From contig DATLUA010000073.1 of assembly GCA_035533295.1 (NCBI GenBank), forward strand, positions 1-38,143: a DNA stretch of 38,143 nt, read 5' to 3'. This stretch comes from JAGWJU01 sp035533295. GTDB lineage: Bacteria; Elusimicrobiota; Elusimicrobia; UBA1565; UBA9628. The number at the start of each line of letters is the position of its first letter. Position 1 is the stretch's first letter. A program made the translations under genes and the position numbers. Shown piece after piece: positions 21,937-29,346 of the stretch. The notes under the pieces are model-generated. The model saw only the letters and a program-made list of their open reading frames with translations. It was not told the DNA's origin and did no database searches.

Positions 21937-23061
21937 TTAGCCCCGCGGCGCCGCCGCGCCGACCTGGGCCGGGACTTCGCAAATAAAGACGCTGCCGCCG
22001 CCGGGGTTGTCCTCGAGCCGTATCCGGCCGCGGAGAGCTTGGACCGCGAGCCGGCAGAAATTGAGCCCGATGCCGCGGCCTTGGCCTTCGGGGACTTCCT
22101 TGCGGGGCGCGAAGGCGGCGTATTTCTCGAAAATCCGCGATTTGATCGCGTGGGGCACTCCCGACCCCCGGTCTAAAACGGCGAAGCGGGCGAAGCCCCC
22201 GATCGGCTCGCAGGAAAGAATAATCTCCTGCTCTTTCGCGGAGGCGTTGATGGCATTGGAGATCAGGTTCGCGAGGACGCGGAAGAGCAGGCCCGGATCC
22301 GTCCGCAGGGTCTTGGGCAGGCCGGAATAGGCGACGCGCAGGGAGATGCTCCTCTTGCGGCAGCGGTTTTCGAACAAGTCCGCGGCCTTCTTCAAAAGCG
22401 CCGCCACGTCGGCTTGCGAGAACTCCGGCCGCAGGCCGACTTGCTTGGCCTGGGAGACGTCGAGCAGGTCGTTGATCATGAGAAGCATGAACTCCGCCGC
22501 GCTCTCGGCTTGGCGCAGAAATTTGGCGGCGTCGCCCTCGCTGATGAGCCCTCGGCTGGCCACGATTTCGAGCGTGCCCTTGATGGACGCGACCGGCGTG
22601 CGCAAATCGTGAAGAATCATGTCCGTCAAATCCTGGCGCAGGCGATCCCTGATTTCAAGGTCCGCGTTGCGGCGCGAAAGCTCCTCCTGAGCCTGCTTGA
22701 GGCGCAGATGGACCCGGACCCGGGCGAAAAGCTCCTCGATGGCGAAGGGCTTGTGGATGTAGTCGTGGGCGCCCAGCCGGAAGCCCTCCATGCGGGTCTT
22801 GATGTCGCCTTTGGCGGTCAGGAAGATGAACGGCAGGTTCTTTCTCTCGCCCAGGCCCAGCCTGCGGCAGACCTCGAAGCCGCTGCCGTCCGGAAGGCCG
22901 ATGTCGAGGAGGATTAAATCGGGCGGCCTGCGGCCGAAGGAGCGAACGGCCTCGTCCACCGTGCCGCAGGCATCGACCGCGAATCCGGCTTCTTCGAGGG
23001 CGTTCTTGGACAGGTTTTGGATGACGGGGTCATCCTCCACCAGCAGGATGCTGCGGGGCAC
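21937..23061 (-). CDS. Response regulator-histidine kinase hybrid
   Basis: A 374-residue cytoplasmic protein with an N-terminal receiver domain and a C-terminal kinase. Receiver: acidic pair at Glu9-Asp10-Asp11, phosphoacceptor Asp53 in LILLDIGLPDGSGFEV, Thr82 in IFLTAKGD and Lys104 in YIHKPF. A coiled-coil linker (LFARVRVHLRLKQAQEELSR) leads to HisKA with His151 in MILHDLRTPVASIKGTLEIV. The ATPase part has NLISNAINAS, LDRGSGVP and GQGRGIGLNFCRLAVQAL. Receiver-first hybrids usually take phosphate from another kinase and then act on a further partner. The soluble kinase at 19097 is a candidate upstream partner. The start is a GTG at 23061 with TTGAAA-N16-TAAACT six bases upstream. Confidence 0.9.
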   Translation of the reverse strand: MPRSILLVEDDPVIQNLSKNALEEAGFAVDACGTVDEAVRSFGRRPPDLILLDIGLPDGSGFEVCRRLGLGERKNLPFIFLTAKGDIKTRMEGFRLGAHDYIHKPFAIEELFARVRVHLRLKQAQEELSRRNADLEIRDRLRQDLTDMILHDLRTPVASIKGTLEIVASRGLISEGDAAKFLRQAESAAEFMLLMINDLLDVSQAKQVGLRPEFSQADVAALLKKAADLFENRCRKRSISLRVAYSGLPKTLRTDPGLLFRVLANLISNAINASAKEQEIILSCEPIGGFARFAVLDRGSGVPHAIKSRIFEKYAAFAPRKEVPEGQGRGIGLNFCRLAVQALRGRIRLEDNPGGGSVFICEVPAQVGAAAPRG

Positions 23062-23067
23062 GCGTTA

Positions 23068-23095
23068 AGTTTAGCAGATTCCGGATTTTTTTCAA
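23068..23095 (-). promoter_or_regulatory. Promoter of the hybrid kinase gene, leaderless arrangement
   Basis: Minus strand TTGAAA (23095-23090), 16 bases, TAAACT (23073-23068), six bases, then the GTG start at 23061. No Shine-Dalgarno sequence. The spacing repeats the pattern seen at 21301-21338. Confidence 0.5.
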
Positions 23096-23173
23096 TGAGA
23101 TTTCAATCACGCGGCCCGGCAAACCCCGCGCTGGACAAGAACGGGCGAGTTGAGTACCATTTGAAGCGAAACG

Positions 23174-24172
23174 ATGAGCGACGCGCGGAAAATATCTTAT
23201 TGGGCGATAGCGGTTTTCGCCGCGGCCGCTGTCTACTGGCAGCTGAGCTCCGCGCTGTTGGCCGGGCTTTTTTCCTTTTTCGTCTTGGACCTGACCTACA
23301 AACGGCTCTCGCGCGTTCTGCCGCGCGCCCCCGCGCGCTGGGCTTCGTTCGGGGTCTTCCTCGTCTCCAGCGTGTTTTTTGTCTGGATGCTGGGCATTTT
23401 CATCAAGCTTTCGGCCACGCGCGTGCCCGAAATGATTTCCATCGTCCTGCCGCGCCTCAACGCCCTGGCGACCAACTACGGCTTGTCCATGCCCGGCAGC
23501 CTGGAGGACCTGCGCGGCGTCATCATCTCCGCCGTGGTGGAGCACGCCCAGGCCCTGACCAAGACCAGCGGAGTCCTGACCCGGGAGCTTTTTGAAATCT
23601 TGATCAGCGTTCTCGTGGCGCTCCTTTACCATTTGAGCGTTTCGCGGAAAATGGGCATCCGAGACGACGCGGCGCCCCGGGGCAATCTTCTAGGCGCTTT
23701 TCTCGCTGAATTCGCGCAAAGAACCACAATTTTCGTGGGCGGTTTCGAAACGATATTCCGGATCCAAATCCTTCTCGCGGCTTTTCGCTGCGCCGTTCTG
23801 GCGGTCTTCCTGCTTTTGACGCGGATGCCGTGGACTCACTTCCTGCTGGTGGCGACCTTTCTTTTGAGCGTGATTCCCATCGTCGGGGCTTTCACGAGCT
23901 CGGCTCTCATCCTGGCCGCGGCCTTCACGGTCTCGTTCCACGCGGCGATAGGGACGCTGGTTTTCCTGCTCATCCTCCACCAAGCGGAATACCTGATCTA
24001 CAGCCGATTGGTGGGAACGGAATTCGCCCTGCCCACCTGGCTCATCCTCCTGGGGCTGCTCATCGGCGAAAAATGCCTGGGTTTGGCGGGGCTGATTTTG
24101 GCGCCCGTCGTCATCCATTATCTGCGGGAGGAGCTGCGCCGGCTTCCCGGTCCGCCTCTTTCAGCGGACTAA
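23174..24172 (+). CDS. AI-2E family (PerM/TqsA-like) permease
   Basis: A 332-residue polytopic protein. Two early spans (WAIAVFAAAAVYWQLSSALL and FGVFLVSSVFFVWMLGIFIK) are followed by the soluble middle region with IVLPRLNALATNYGL, then a cluster of spans containing FLLSVIPIVGAFTSSALILA and a C-terminal GLLIGEKCLGLAGLILAPVV, the G-x-x-G-L-x-G-x-x-x-A-P signature of the AI-2E exporter family. Members export autoinducer-2, act as Na+/H+ antiporters or are uncharacterised; the role here is open. It is divergent from the hybrid kinase gene, with about 110 bases between the starts. The 3' end overlaps the convergent GH57 gene by 62 bases. Confidence 0.83.
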   Translation: MSDARKISYWAIAVFAAAAVYWQLSSALLAGLFSFFVLDLTYKRLSRVLPRAPARWASFGVFLVSSVFFVWMLGIFIKLSATRVPEMISIVLPRLNALATNYGLSMPGSLEDLRGVIISAVVEHAQALTKTSGVLTRELFEILISVLVALLYHLSVSRKMGIRDDAAPRGNLLGAFLAEFAQRTTIFVGGFETIFRIQILLAAFRCAVLAVFLLLTRMPWTHFLLVATFLLSVIPIVGAFTSSALILAAAFTVSFHAAIGTLVFLLILHQAEYLIYSRLVGTEFALPTWLILLGLLIGEKCLGLAGLILAPVVIHYLREELRRLPGPPLSAD

Positions 24173-25619
24173 GCGCGCCCGCGGCGAAGGCTTCTTGAAG
24201 GCGCGGAGCGAACTCCTGCTCGATATCGAGCCCGCAGGCCTTTTGAGCCAGTTCCAGCGCGCGGCGGGCATACTTGATGTTCTGGGTCGCCTCAAGCCCG
24301 GTGATCTCCGGGAAAAACCACCCGCAACTGGTGTACATGAACAAGGCGTATTTCTGCACCTCCAAAAGAAGCAACGCGCGATCCTTCGTTTCGGAGTCCG
24401 CCGCCGAGGAGCGTTTGTGCAGATGGCGGGATAAAAAATCCCGCACGCTTGCCTCGCCGCCGTCGCGAAGCACGCTGATATAGTCGTTGCGCGCTTCCCA
24501 GGGATCCTTGAAGAGCTCGCCCGCGGCCTTTTCGTACGCCGGGGCCAAGCGGTCGCGCAGAAAATCAAAAGCCTCGCGCAGGGGCTTTTTCCAGGCCATG
24601 GGCTTGCCGTCCGAGCCGCAGCCGCAGTCCTGTGTCCAGCGCAGGACGCCGTGCGGGCAGCTCCAGGAGGTGCCCAAGCCCTTGCCGCCCGGAGCGAGCT
24701 CCACGCGCCACTTGGGCTTGTGGCGCGACAAATACCAGCCGTAGTTGACGACGGAAACGTTTTGGGCGGGAAACGCCTCGCTCAAAAGATAGGCCAGGCC
24801 CATGTCGGCGAATTTCTGGTGGTGGCCGTAGGTCTCGCCGTCCGAAGCCAACGACACCAAACCCTCATCGGCCCCGCCAAAAGCCTGGACGAAGCGCTCC
24901 GCGGCTCCGAGGGCGCTGGCCATCAACTGGGAGAACGCCGCGTCTCGGGAGAGCGGCAAATCGTAGAAAAAAACCGCGACGCTTCCCGAACCGTCCGGGC
25001 TGTCCCATAAATACGGGCGGCGCACGTCCACGGTCTCGGCAAGAACTTCGCGGCGTTCGCCTTTGGGGGAAATCACGGCCGCGGCCTGCTCCGGACCCAG
25101 GATGACGTATTTAAAACGGTGGCGCGCCAAGAGGCTCATGACTTCGCCGTTGACCGCGCACTCGGGAAGCCAGAGCGCCTCGGGAACGCGGCCGAAGCGG
25201 CTGATGAAGTCGCCGATGCCCCAGCGGATTTGCGTTTCGCGGTCCCGCGCGTTGGCCAGCGGCAAAATCATGTGGTTGTAGGCCTGGGCGATGGCGTTGC
25301 CGTGCCCGTTCAAGCGCTTGCGGCTTTCGCGATCGGCCTCAAGAATCCGCCGGTAGGTTTCGATCTCACATTTTTCCATCCAGTTGAGCAGCGTCGGGCC
25401 GAAGTTGAAGCTCATCCAGGAATAATTATTAACCGTGCGCGCGAGAGCGCCGTCTTCGCTCAGAATTTTAGCCTCGCCGTTAGGCCGGTAGCATTCGCGG
25501 GCGATGCGCGCGTTCCAGTCGTGGTCCTCGCCGGCCGAGGGCTGGCGCTCGATTTCTCCCGTCCAGGGGTTTTCCCGGGGCGGCTGGTAGAAGTGTCCGT
25601 GGATGCAGGCGTATTTCAT
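24111..25619 (-). CDS. Glycoside hydrolase family 57 protein
   Basis: A 502-residue GH57 (alpha-amylase/alpha-mannosidase class, DUF3536-type) protein. It starts MKYACIHGHFYQPPRENPWT with the family's H-x-H-x-Y-Q-P motif, then has EDHDWNARIARECYRPN, SFNFGPTLLNWMEK, LNGHGNAIAQAYNHMILPLA and EALWLPECAV with the expected nucleophile Glu153. A second acid probably lies in the SDGETYGHH block. It probably works in the cytoplasm on alpha-glucans; no signal peptide is seen. No other glycogen gene is in the window. It diverges from the DUF1460 gene, the two promoters sharing a palindromic -10. The 3' end overlaps the permease gene by 62 bases. Confidence 0.88.
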   Translation of the reverse strand: MKYACIHGHFYQPPRENPWTGEIERQPSAGEDHDWNARIARECYRPNGEAKILSEDGALARTVNNYSWMSFNFGPTLLNWMEKCEIETYRRILEADRESRKRLNGHGNAIAQAYNHMILPLANARDRETQIRWGIGDFISRFGRVPEALWLPECAVNGEVMSLLARHRFKYVILGPEQAAAVISPKGERREVLAETVDVRRPYLWDSPDGSGSVAVFFYDLPLSRDAAFSQLMASALGAAERFVQAFGGADEGLVSLASDGETYGHHQKFADMGLAYLLSEAFPAQNVSVVNYGWYLSRHKPKWRVELAPGGKGLGTSWSCPHGVLRWTQDCGCGSDGKPMAWKKPLREAFDFLRDRLAPAYEKAAGELFKDPWEARNDYISVLRDGGEASVRDFLSRHLHKRSSAADSETKDRALLLLEVQKYALFMYTSCGWFFPEITGLEATQNIKYARRALELAQKACGLDIEQEFAPRLQEAFAAGALSPLKEADREAGAAPPADNG

Positions 25620-25636
25620 GGGCGTCGCTTCTGTTC

Positions 25637-25692
25637 TTGCAAATTAAGGCCGACGACCCTATAATTATAGTCATGATGCCGGAGCGAAGCAA
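25637..25692. promoter_or_regulatory. Divergent promoter with a shared palindromic -10
   Basis: The perfect palindrome TATAATTATA (25660-25669) supplies a TATAAT on each strand. Plus: TTGCAA (25637-25642), 17 bases, TATAAT, seven bases, ATG at 25673. Minus: TTGCTT (25692-25687), 17 bases, TATAAT (25669-25664), then 44 bases to the GH57 ATG at 25619. The two polymerases cannot occupy it together. Confidence 0.6.
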
Positions 25693-26623
25693 AATCCGCC
25701 GGATGATACGCCTAGCGCCGCCCGCGGCTTTTTGTCTTTTGGCGGGCGCCTGCACCCTCCCGGTCCGCGCCCAGGATTCGGCGAGCTTTTACGGCATGAC
25801 TCCCGATGCCATCGCGCGCGCGCTGGGCCGCATCGAGACGGACCATCCCGATTTGCAGGATCGCATCAGCGTGGTCAGCTCCTATTTTCTGGGCACGCCT
25901 TACGTCCTCGGGCCGCTGGGCGAGGGCCCCCGGGGCGAGTTCGACCGCAATCCCATCGTGAGCTTCTCGGCCCTGGACTGCACGACCTTCGTTGAGGAGA
26001 CCATCGCATTTTCCTTGGAACCAAACTTGGCCAGGGGCACGGCCCTTCTGCAAAAAATCCGGTATAAAGACGGCGTCATCTCCTATCAAACGCGCAATCA
26101 TTTCGCGTCCGTGGACTGGATCCCAAACAACATCAAGGCCGGGTTCATCAAAGACATCACGCGCGAGATTGCCGGAAATCAAACGCGCGTCGCGACCAAG
26201 ACCATCTCCAAGAGCGCTTGGTACGCGACCAAGAGCGCGGCGAACCTGGAAGACATCAGCGGCCTCGATCCCGCCCAGCAGGACGCCCTCGTCGCCAGGT
26301 GGAGAAGCCTCGGGGCCAACATGCCCGACCAGAAGGCCTCGCTGCCCTACGTGCCGATGGATATTTTACCGGAGGTCTTGGGCGACATTCCCTCGGGCAC
26401 CATCGCGAACCTCGTGCGCGCGGATGTTTCGTCAATGCCCGTCTTGGTTTCCCACCAGTTGCTCATCATCGACAAGGGCGGGCAGGCCTACGTTCGCGAG
26501 GCGGCTTACAAAGACAAGGTGAAGGACATTCCGGCGATGGAATACTTCGCCATTTATCAAAACTCCAAGTGGCCGCTTCTAGGCCTGAACTTGGACGAGA
26601 TATTGCCTCGCCGTCGTCCCTAG
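25673..26623 (+). CDS. Exported DUF1460 protein (NlpC/P60-like amidase fold)
   Basis: A 316-residue protein. The signal peptide covers about residues 1-33 (basic KIRRMIR, then APPAAFCLLAGACTLPVRAQ). Cleavage after VRA by signal peptidase I looks likelier than lipidation at the earlier LAGAC. The DUF1460 core contains SSYFLGTPYVLGPLGEG, ALDCTTFVEETIAFSL with the likely catalytic Cys103, IRYKDGVISYQTRNHFASVD and a late histidine in VLVSHQLLIID. Members are N-acetylmuramoyl-L-alanine amidase-like peptidoglycan enzymes. The start is one of two adjacent ATGs (25673/25676), both just after the TATAAT; a TTG at 25637 is part of the -35 and is rejected. The stop overlaps the convergent SDR stop by four bases. 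Confidence 0.86.
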   Translation: MMPERSKIRRMIRLAPPAAFCLLAGACTLPVRAQDSASFYGMTPDAIARALGRIETDHPDLQDRISVVSSYFLGTPYVLGPLGEGPRGEFDRNPIVSFSALDCTTFVEETIAFSLEPNLARGTALLQKIRYKDGVISYQTRNHFASVDWIPNNIKAGFIKDITREIAGNQTRVATKTISKSAWYATKSAANLEDISGLDPAQQDALVARWRSLGANMPDQKASLPYVPMDILPEVLGDIPSGTIANLVRADVSSMPVLVSHQLLIIDKGGQAYVREAAYKDKVKDIPAMEYFAIYQNSKWPLLGLNLDEILPRRRP

Positions 26624-27483
26624 GCCGGCGGTTTTGCGCTCACTCCCGCGCGTTCGAGCATGGCCAAAGTGGCTTCCCAGAGCCTTTCCTGGCTCGCGTG
26701 ATTTCGGGCGGCATCGGAGGCCGGAACAAGTTTTGATTTCCTGAAATATCCGCCCGTCACGTGATCCCATCGCGGATCCGCCGCCAGGTCGATGGAGCAG
26801 CGGGCGCCTTCTCTTGCAGTCATGCGGAAAGGCTTGGCGAGCGCCAGCAGCCACCGCGGATAATCGCGGCCGATGTCCGTCGCCACAACTCCGGGATGCA
26901 GCGCGTTGACGGTGACGCGGCCGCCATCCAAGCGGCGTGCCAGCGCCTTAACGAAAAGGACGTTGGCCAATTTGGACTGCCGGTAGGCGGCCGAGCCGTA
27001 GCCCTCTTTTTCAAATTGCGTATCCTCCCAATTCATGCGGCCGCCGTAATGGGAATCGGAGGAAACGAAGACGATCCGCGAAGGCGCGCCTGCTTTGAGC
27101 AGGGGAAGAAGCTCCAGGGTTAGAAAGGCCGGGCCCAGATGATTGATCGCGAAAACGGCCTCCAGGCCGTCCTTGGTCGTTTCGCGCCGCCGCTTCCAGA
27201 CGCCGGCGTTATTTATAAGCACGTCGAGGCGTTCTTGGCCTTCCGCGCATTGGCGCGCGAAAGCGCGCACCTGGCGTAGGTCCGCCAAATCGAGCCGCAT
27301 CGCTTCGACTTGGCTTTGCGGCGCGGCGGCGCGGATTTCCATTTTTGCCGCCGCGGCCTTTTTCATGTCCCGGCAGGCCAGAATGACGCGCGCTCCCAAA
27401 ACGGCCAGCCCCGCGGCCGTTTCCTTGCCGATGCCGGCGTTGGCTCCGGTGACGAGGCAGACTTTCCCGCGCATGAGCGTCAT
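26620..27483 (-). CDS. Short-chain dehydrogenase/reductase (retinol dehydrogenase-like)
   Basis: A 287-residue classical SDR from the ATG at 27483. The cofactor motif is VTGANAGIGKETAAGLA (TGxxxGIG, about 11-27) and LACRDMKKA with the arginine typical of NADP use. NNAGVW, the catalytic serine in RIVFVSSDSHYGG, and Y-x-x-x-K in AAYRQSKLANVLF are present, as is NALHPGVVATDIG. The pattern resembles the RDH11-14/WWOX branch; the substrate is unknown. The same frame stays open far upstream (to 28491), but that part is only a shadow of the acyltransferase gene. The gene begins 17 bases after the stop of that upstream gene and is probably cotranscribed with it. Confidence 0.87.
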   Translation of the reverse strand: MTLMRGKVCLVTGANAGIGKETAAGLAVLGARVILACRDMKKAAAAKMEIRAAAPQSQVEAMRLDLADLRQVRAFARQCAEGQERLDVLINNAGVWKRRRETTKDGLEAVFAINHLGPAFLTLELLPLLKAGAPSRIVFVSSDSHYGGRMNWEDTQFEKEGYGSAAYRQSKLANVLFVKALARRLDGGRVTVNALHPGVVATDIGRDYPRWLLALAKPFRMTAREGARCSIDLAADPRWDHVTGGYFRKSKLVPASDAARNHASQERLWEATLAMLERAGVSAKPPA

Positions 27484-27500
27484 GGAATTCCGGAGCGCTC

Positions 27501-28616
27501 CTAAATTTTTAGAAAAATCTGCCGGCGGTAAAGTTCGCGCATCGCGGCGAGACAGATCAGCAGGTAGGCGAAGGCGTAGAGCAAGGACGCGTTGACCGGC
27601 GAAAGCCACCAGCCGAAAAGCCGCGCGCAAAGCCAGTCGTTGAAACTCAAGCCCCCGGCCCAGAACGGATGGATGTGCTGCTGCAGGGCATAGAAAAGGC
27701 CGGAAAGAAAGTAGGCGAGAAGAGGATTGCGCCCAAAAATCTCGAAAGGCTTGCCCCAGGCCTTGAAGCCCAGTATCTCGATGAGCCCGTAGCACAAGGC
27801 GAAGCCCGCCATGGCGAGGCCCCCCGTGAAGAGCACGTAGGAGCTGGTCCAGATGTGCTTGTTGATGGGCAGAGACCTGCTCCAGAAAAGCCCGGCGGCC
27901 ATGAGAACCAAGCCCGCCGCGGCCAATTCCATGACCTTGGCTTCCCGGTTCTTGGCGCGGGAAGCCAGAAGCCACTCTCCTGAGATAACGCCCAGAAGAG
28001 CGGTCGCCGCGGCGCCCAGCGTGCTCAGGATGCCCTCGGGGTCGCAGAGCGCCCCGGCCCACATGTGGACGCCCAAAACGGCGCGATCCATGTAGCAGGC
28101 GATATTGCCCGCCTGGGTGAAATCCGGCGCGCCGTAGCCGGGCACGCGGACGTGCGCGATGAGAAACCAGTAGCCGATTAAAAGCGCCGCGCACAAAAGA
28201 GCTTGCAAGGCCGGGCCGATGGAAAGATAGACGATGGAACAGAATAAATAGCACGCCGCGATACGCTGAAGAACTCCGGGAATACGGAAGCCGGTCGGCG
28301 GATTGAAAATGAAAAAAGAAATGAGCAGCCCGAACGCGAAAATAATCACGGTCCGCTTTAAAATTTGGAGCGAGAGCCGCGGGAAGGTTTCTCCGCGCGC
28401 CAGCCGGCGCGAGAGGGAAATGACCAGGGAAATCCCCATGATGACCAGAAAGCTCGGGAAAACCAGGTCCGCCAAAGTCCAGCCGTTCCATGGGGCGTGG
28501 CGCAGGAGGGGATGGACGACGCTGCTTCCTGGGCAGTCGACCAGGATCATTCCGGCGATGGTGATCCCCCGGAACACGTCTAGGGAAAACAGCCTCTGAC
28601 CGGATTGAGAAGCCAT
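27501..28616 (-). CDS. HGSNAT-like membrane acyltransferase (DUF5009 type)
   Basis: A 371-residue polytopic membrane protein with about ten spans. It opens RLFSLDVFRGITIAGMILVD, then LRHAPWNGWTLADLVFPSFL, the family pattern of the heparan-alpha-glucosaminide N-acetyltransferase group, with the histidine proposed to carry the acetyl group in HAPWNGWT. PPTGFRIPGVLQRIAACYLF follows, and GDPEGxLSTL-type CDPEGILSTLGAAATALLGV later. Bacterial members probably O- or N-acetylate cell-surface sugars using cytoplasmic acetyl-CoA. A long hairpin ends nine bases before the ATG, and no Shine-Dalgarno sequence is seen. Confidence 0.85.
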   Translation of the reverse strand: MASQSGQRLFSLDVFRGITIAGMILVDCPGSSVVHPLLRHAPWNGWTLADLVFPSFLVIMGISLVISLSRRLARGETFPRLSLQILKRTVIIFAFGLLISFFIFNPPTGFRIPGVLQRIAACYLFCSIVYLSIGPALQALLCAALLIGYWFLIAHVRVPGYGAPDFTQAGNIACYMDRAVLGVHMWAGALCDPEGILSTLGAAATALLGVISGEWLLASRAKNREAKVMELAAAGLVLMAAGLFWSRSLPINKHIWTSSYVLFTGGLAMAGFALCYGLIEILGFKAWGKPFEIFGRNPLLAYFLSGLFYALQQHIHPFWAGGLSFNDWLCARLFGWWLSPVNASLLYAFAYLLICLAAMRELYRRQIFLKI

Positions 28617-28625
28617 CGCTTGGTT

Positions 28626-28662
28626 CGGCGCCGGGATCCTTTGACCGAGGACCCCGGCGCCG
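28626..28662. repeat. Long GC-rich hairpin with GCCGGGATCCTT core
   Basis: Ten-base arms CGGCGCCGGG (28626-28635) and CCCGGCGCCG (28653-28662), extended by a TCCT/AGGA pair inside the loop. The T-rich flank (TTATTCTACTT) is on the plus side, where no gene ends. On the minus strand the hairpin lies nine bases before the acyltransferase start and may end the Spy-like transcript or modulate translation. The same core recurs at 32048-32069. Confidence 0.5.
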
Positions 28663-28682
28663 TTATTCTACTTAATTCCTGA

Positions 28683-29216
28683 TTATTGCTGTCCAGCCGG
28701 CGGCGGGCCGTCATGCCCACGGCGCCCGTGTCCATCTCGCCCATGCTTGTGCATGCGGCGCATCCGGCCCAAAAGCATCTTGGCCCGCTGGGTTGGGGTC
28801 AGGAACGACGTGTCGGCCTCGAATTTGGCCTCGGCGCCCCTCATCGCGGCGGCCATAGCCTCGCGATCCGTCTTAAGCTTGTTGAGCGTGGCCTGGATGT
28901 CTTGGTCCGCGGCTTTCTTCTCAATCTGCCCGCGCAAGGTCTTCATGTCTGCCCTCAGCGCTTCGCCGGAGGTTTTCAGGGTATCCCATTTAGCTTTCAT
29001 GGCGTCAGAGAGCTTTTTGACTTGGTCATCAGTAAGACCCAGGTCCGCTTTTAATTTCGCGGCGAATTTAGCCTGCCTGCCTTTGTGTCGCAGGTTCGAA
29101 GCCTGGTCATAAGCCGGCGGCAAGTTTCTGCTTCCACTATCCTGCGCGTAGAGCGCGCCGGCCAGAGCGGGCATGGCCATCGCGCAAGCGAACGCAATAG
29201 AGACGATGCGTTTCAT
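28683..29216 (-). CDS. Spy/CpxP-like periplasmic protein (LTxxQ motifs)
   Basis: A 177-residue exported protein from the ATG at 29216. Signal peptide MKRIVSIAFACAMAMPALAG, cleaved near LYA/QDSG. The mature part is helical and charged with two LTxxQ motifs (LGLTDDQVKKL and FLTPTQRAKML), the signature of the Spy/CpxP/ZraP group, and a His/Arg/Gly-rich tail (MHKHGRDGHGRRGHDG) that could bind metal, as in ZraP. Spy-type proteins are periplasmic chaperones induced by envelope stress. An in-frame ATG at 29252 would precede the signal peptide by 12 basic residues and is rejected. The Shine-Dalgarno sequence (GGAGG) lies at an unusually long 12 bases. Confidence 0.83.
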   Translation of the reverse strand: MKRIVSIAFACAMAMPALAGALYAQDSGSRNLPPAYDQASNLRHKGRQAKFAAKLKADLGLTDDQVKKLSDAMKAKWDTLKTSGEALRADMKTLRGQIEKKAADQDIQATLNKLKTDREAMAAAMRGAEAKFEADTSFLTPTQRAKMLLGRMRRMHKHGRDGHGRRGHDGPPPAGQQ

Positions 29217-29228
29217 ATTTTTTTTATT

Positions 29229-29259
29229 CCTCCGGGAACGGCTCTTCGGCATTGAGCCG
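29229..29259 (-). promoter_or_regulatory. Shine-Dalgarno and upstream hairpin of the Spy-like gene
   Basis: GGAGG at 29233-29229, twelve bases of mostly A before the ATG at 29216. Just upstream, CGGCTC (29239-29244) and GAGCCG (29254-29259) form a six-base hairpin with a nine-base loop, five bases from the ribosome site. The rest of the 130-base gap to the sugar transporter holds a TAAAAT (29323-29328) 18 bases before that gene's ATG. Confidence 0.4.
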
Positions 29260-29346
29260 CTTCCATGTCTTTTTAGACTCCAGCCGGCGCCGCAAAGTGT
29301 CGCGAGTTCCTTGAATGTGTAGTAAAATAGCCGCCGGTAAACCTAA

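Noticed and set aside
25673..25770. DUF1460 protein as a lipoprotein (LAGAC)
   Set aside because: The lipobox would need A-G-A before the cysteine, which is poor; a standard VRA/Q signal peptidase I site follows a few residues later.
27484..28491. Apparent N-terminal extension of the SDR by more than 300 residues
   Set aside because: The extension is out of frame with and wholly inside the acyltransferase gene, has shadow composition, and the SDR has its own ATG directly before its Rossmann motif.
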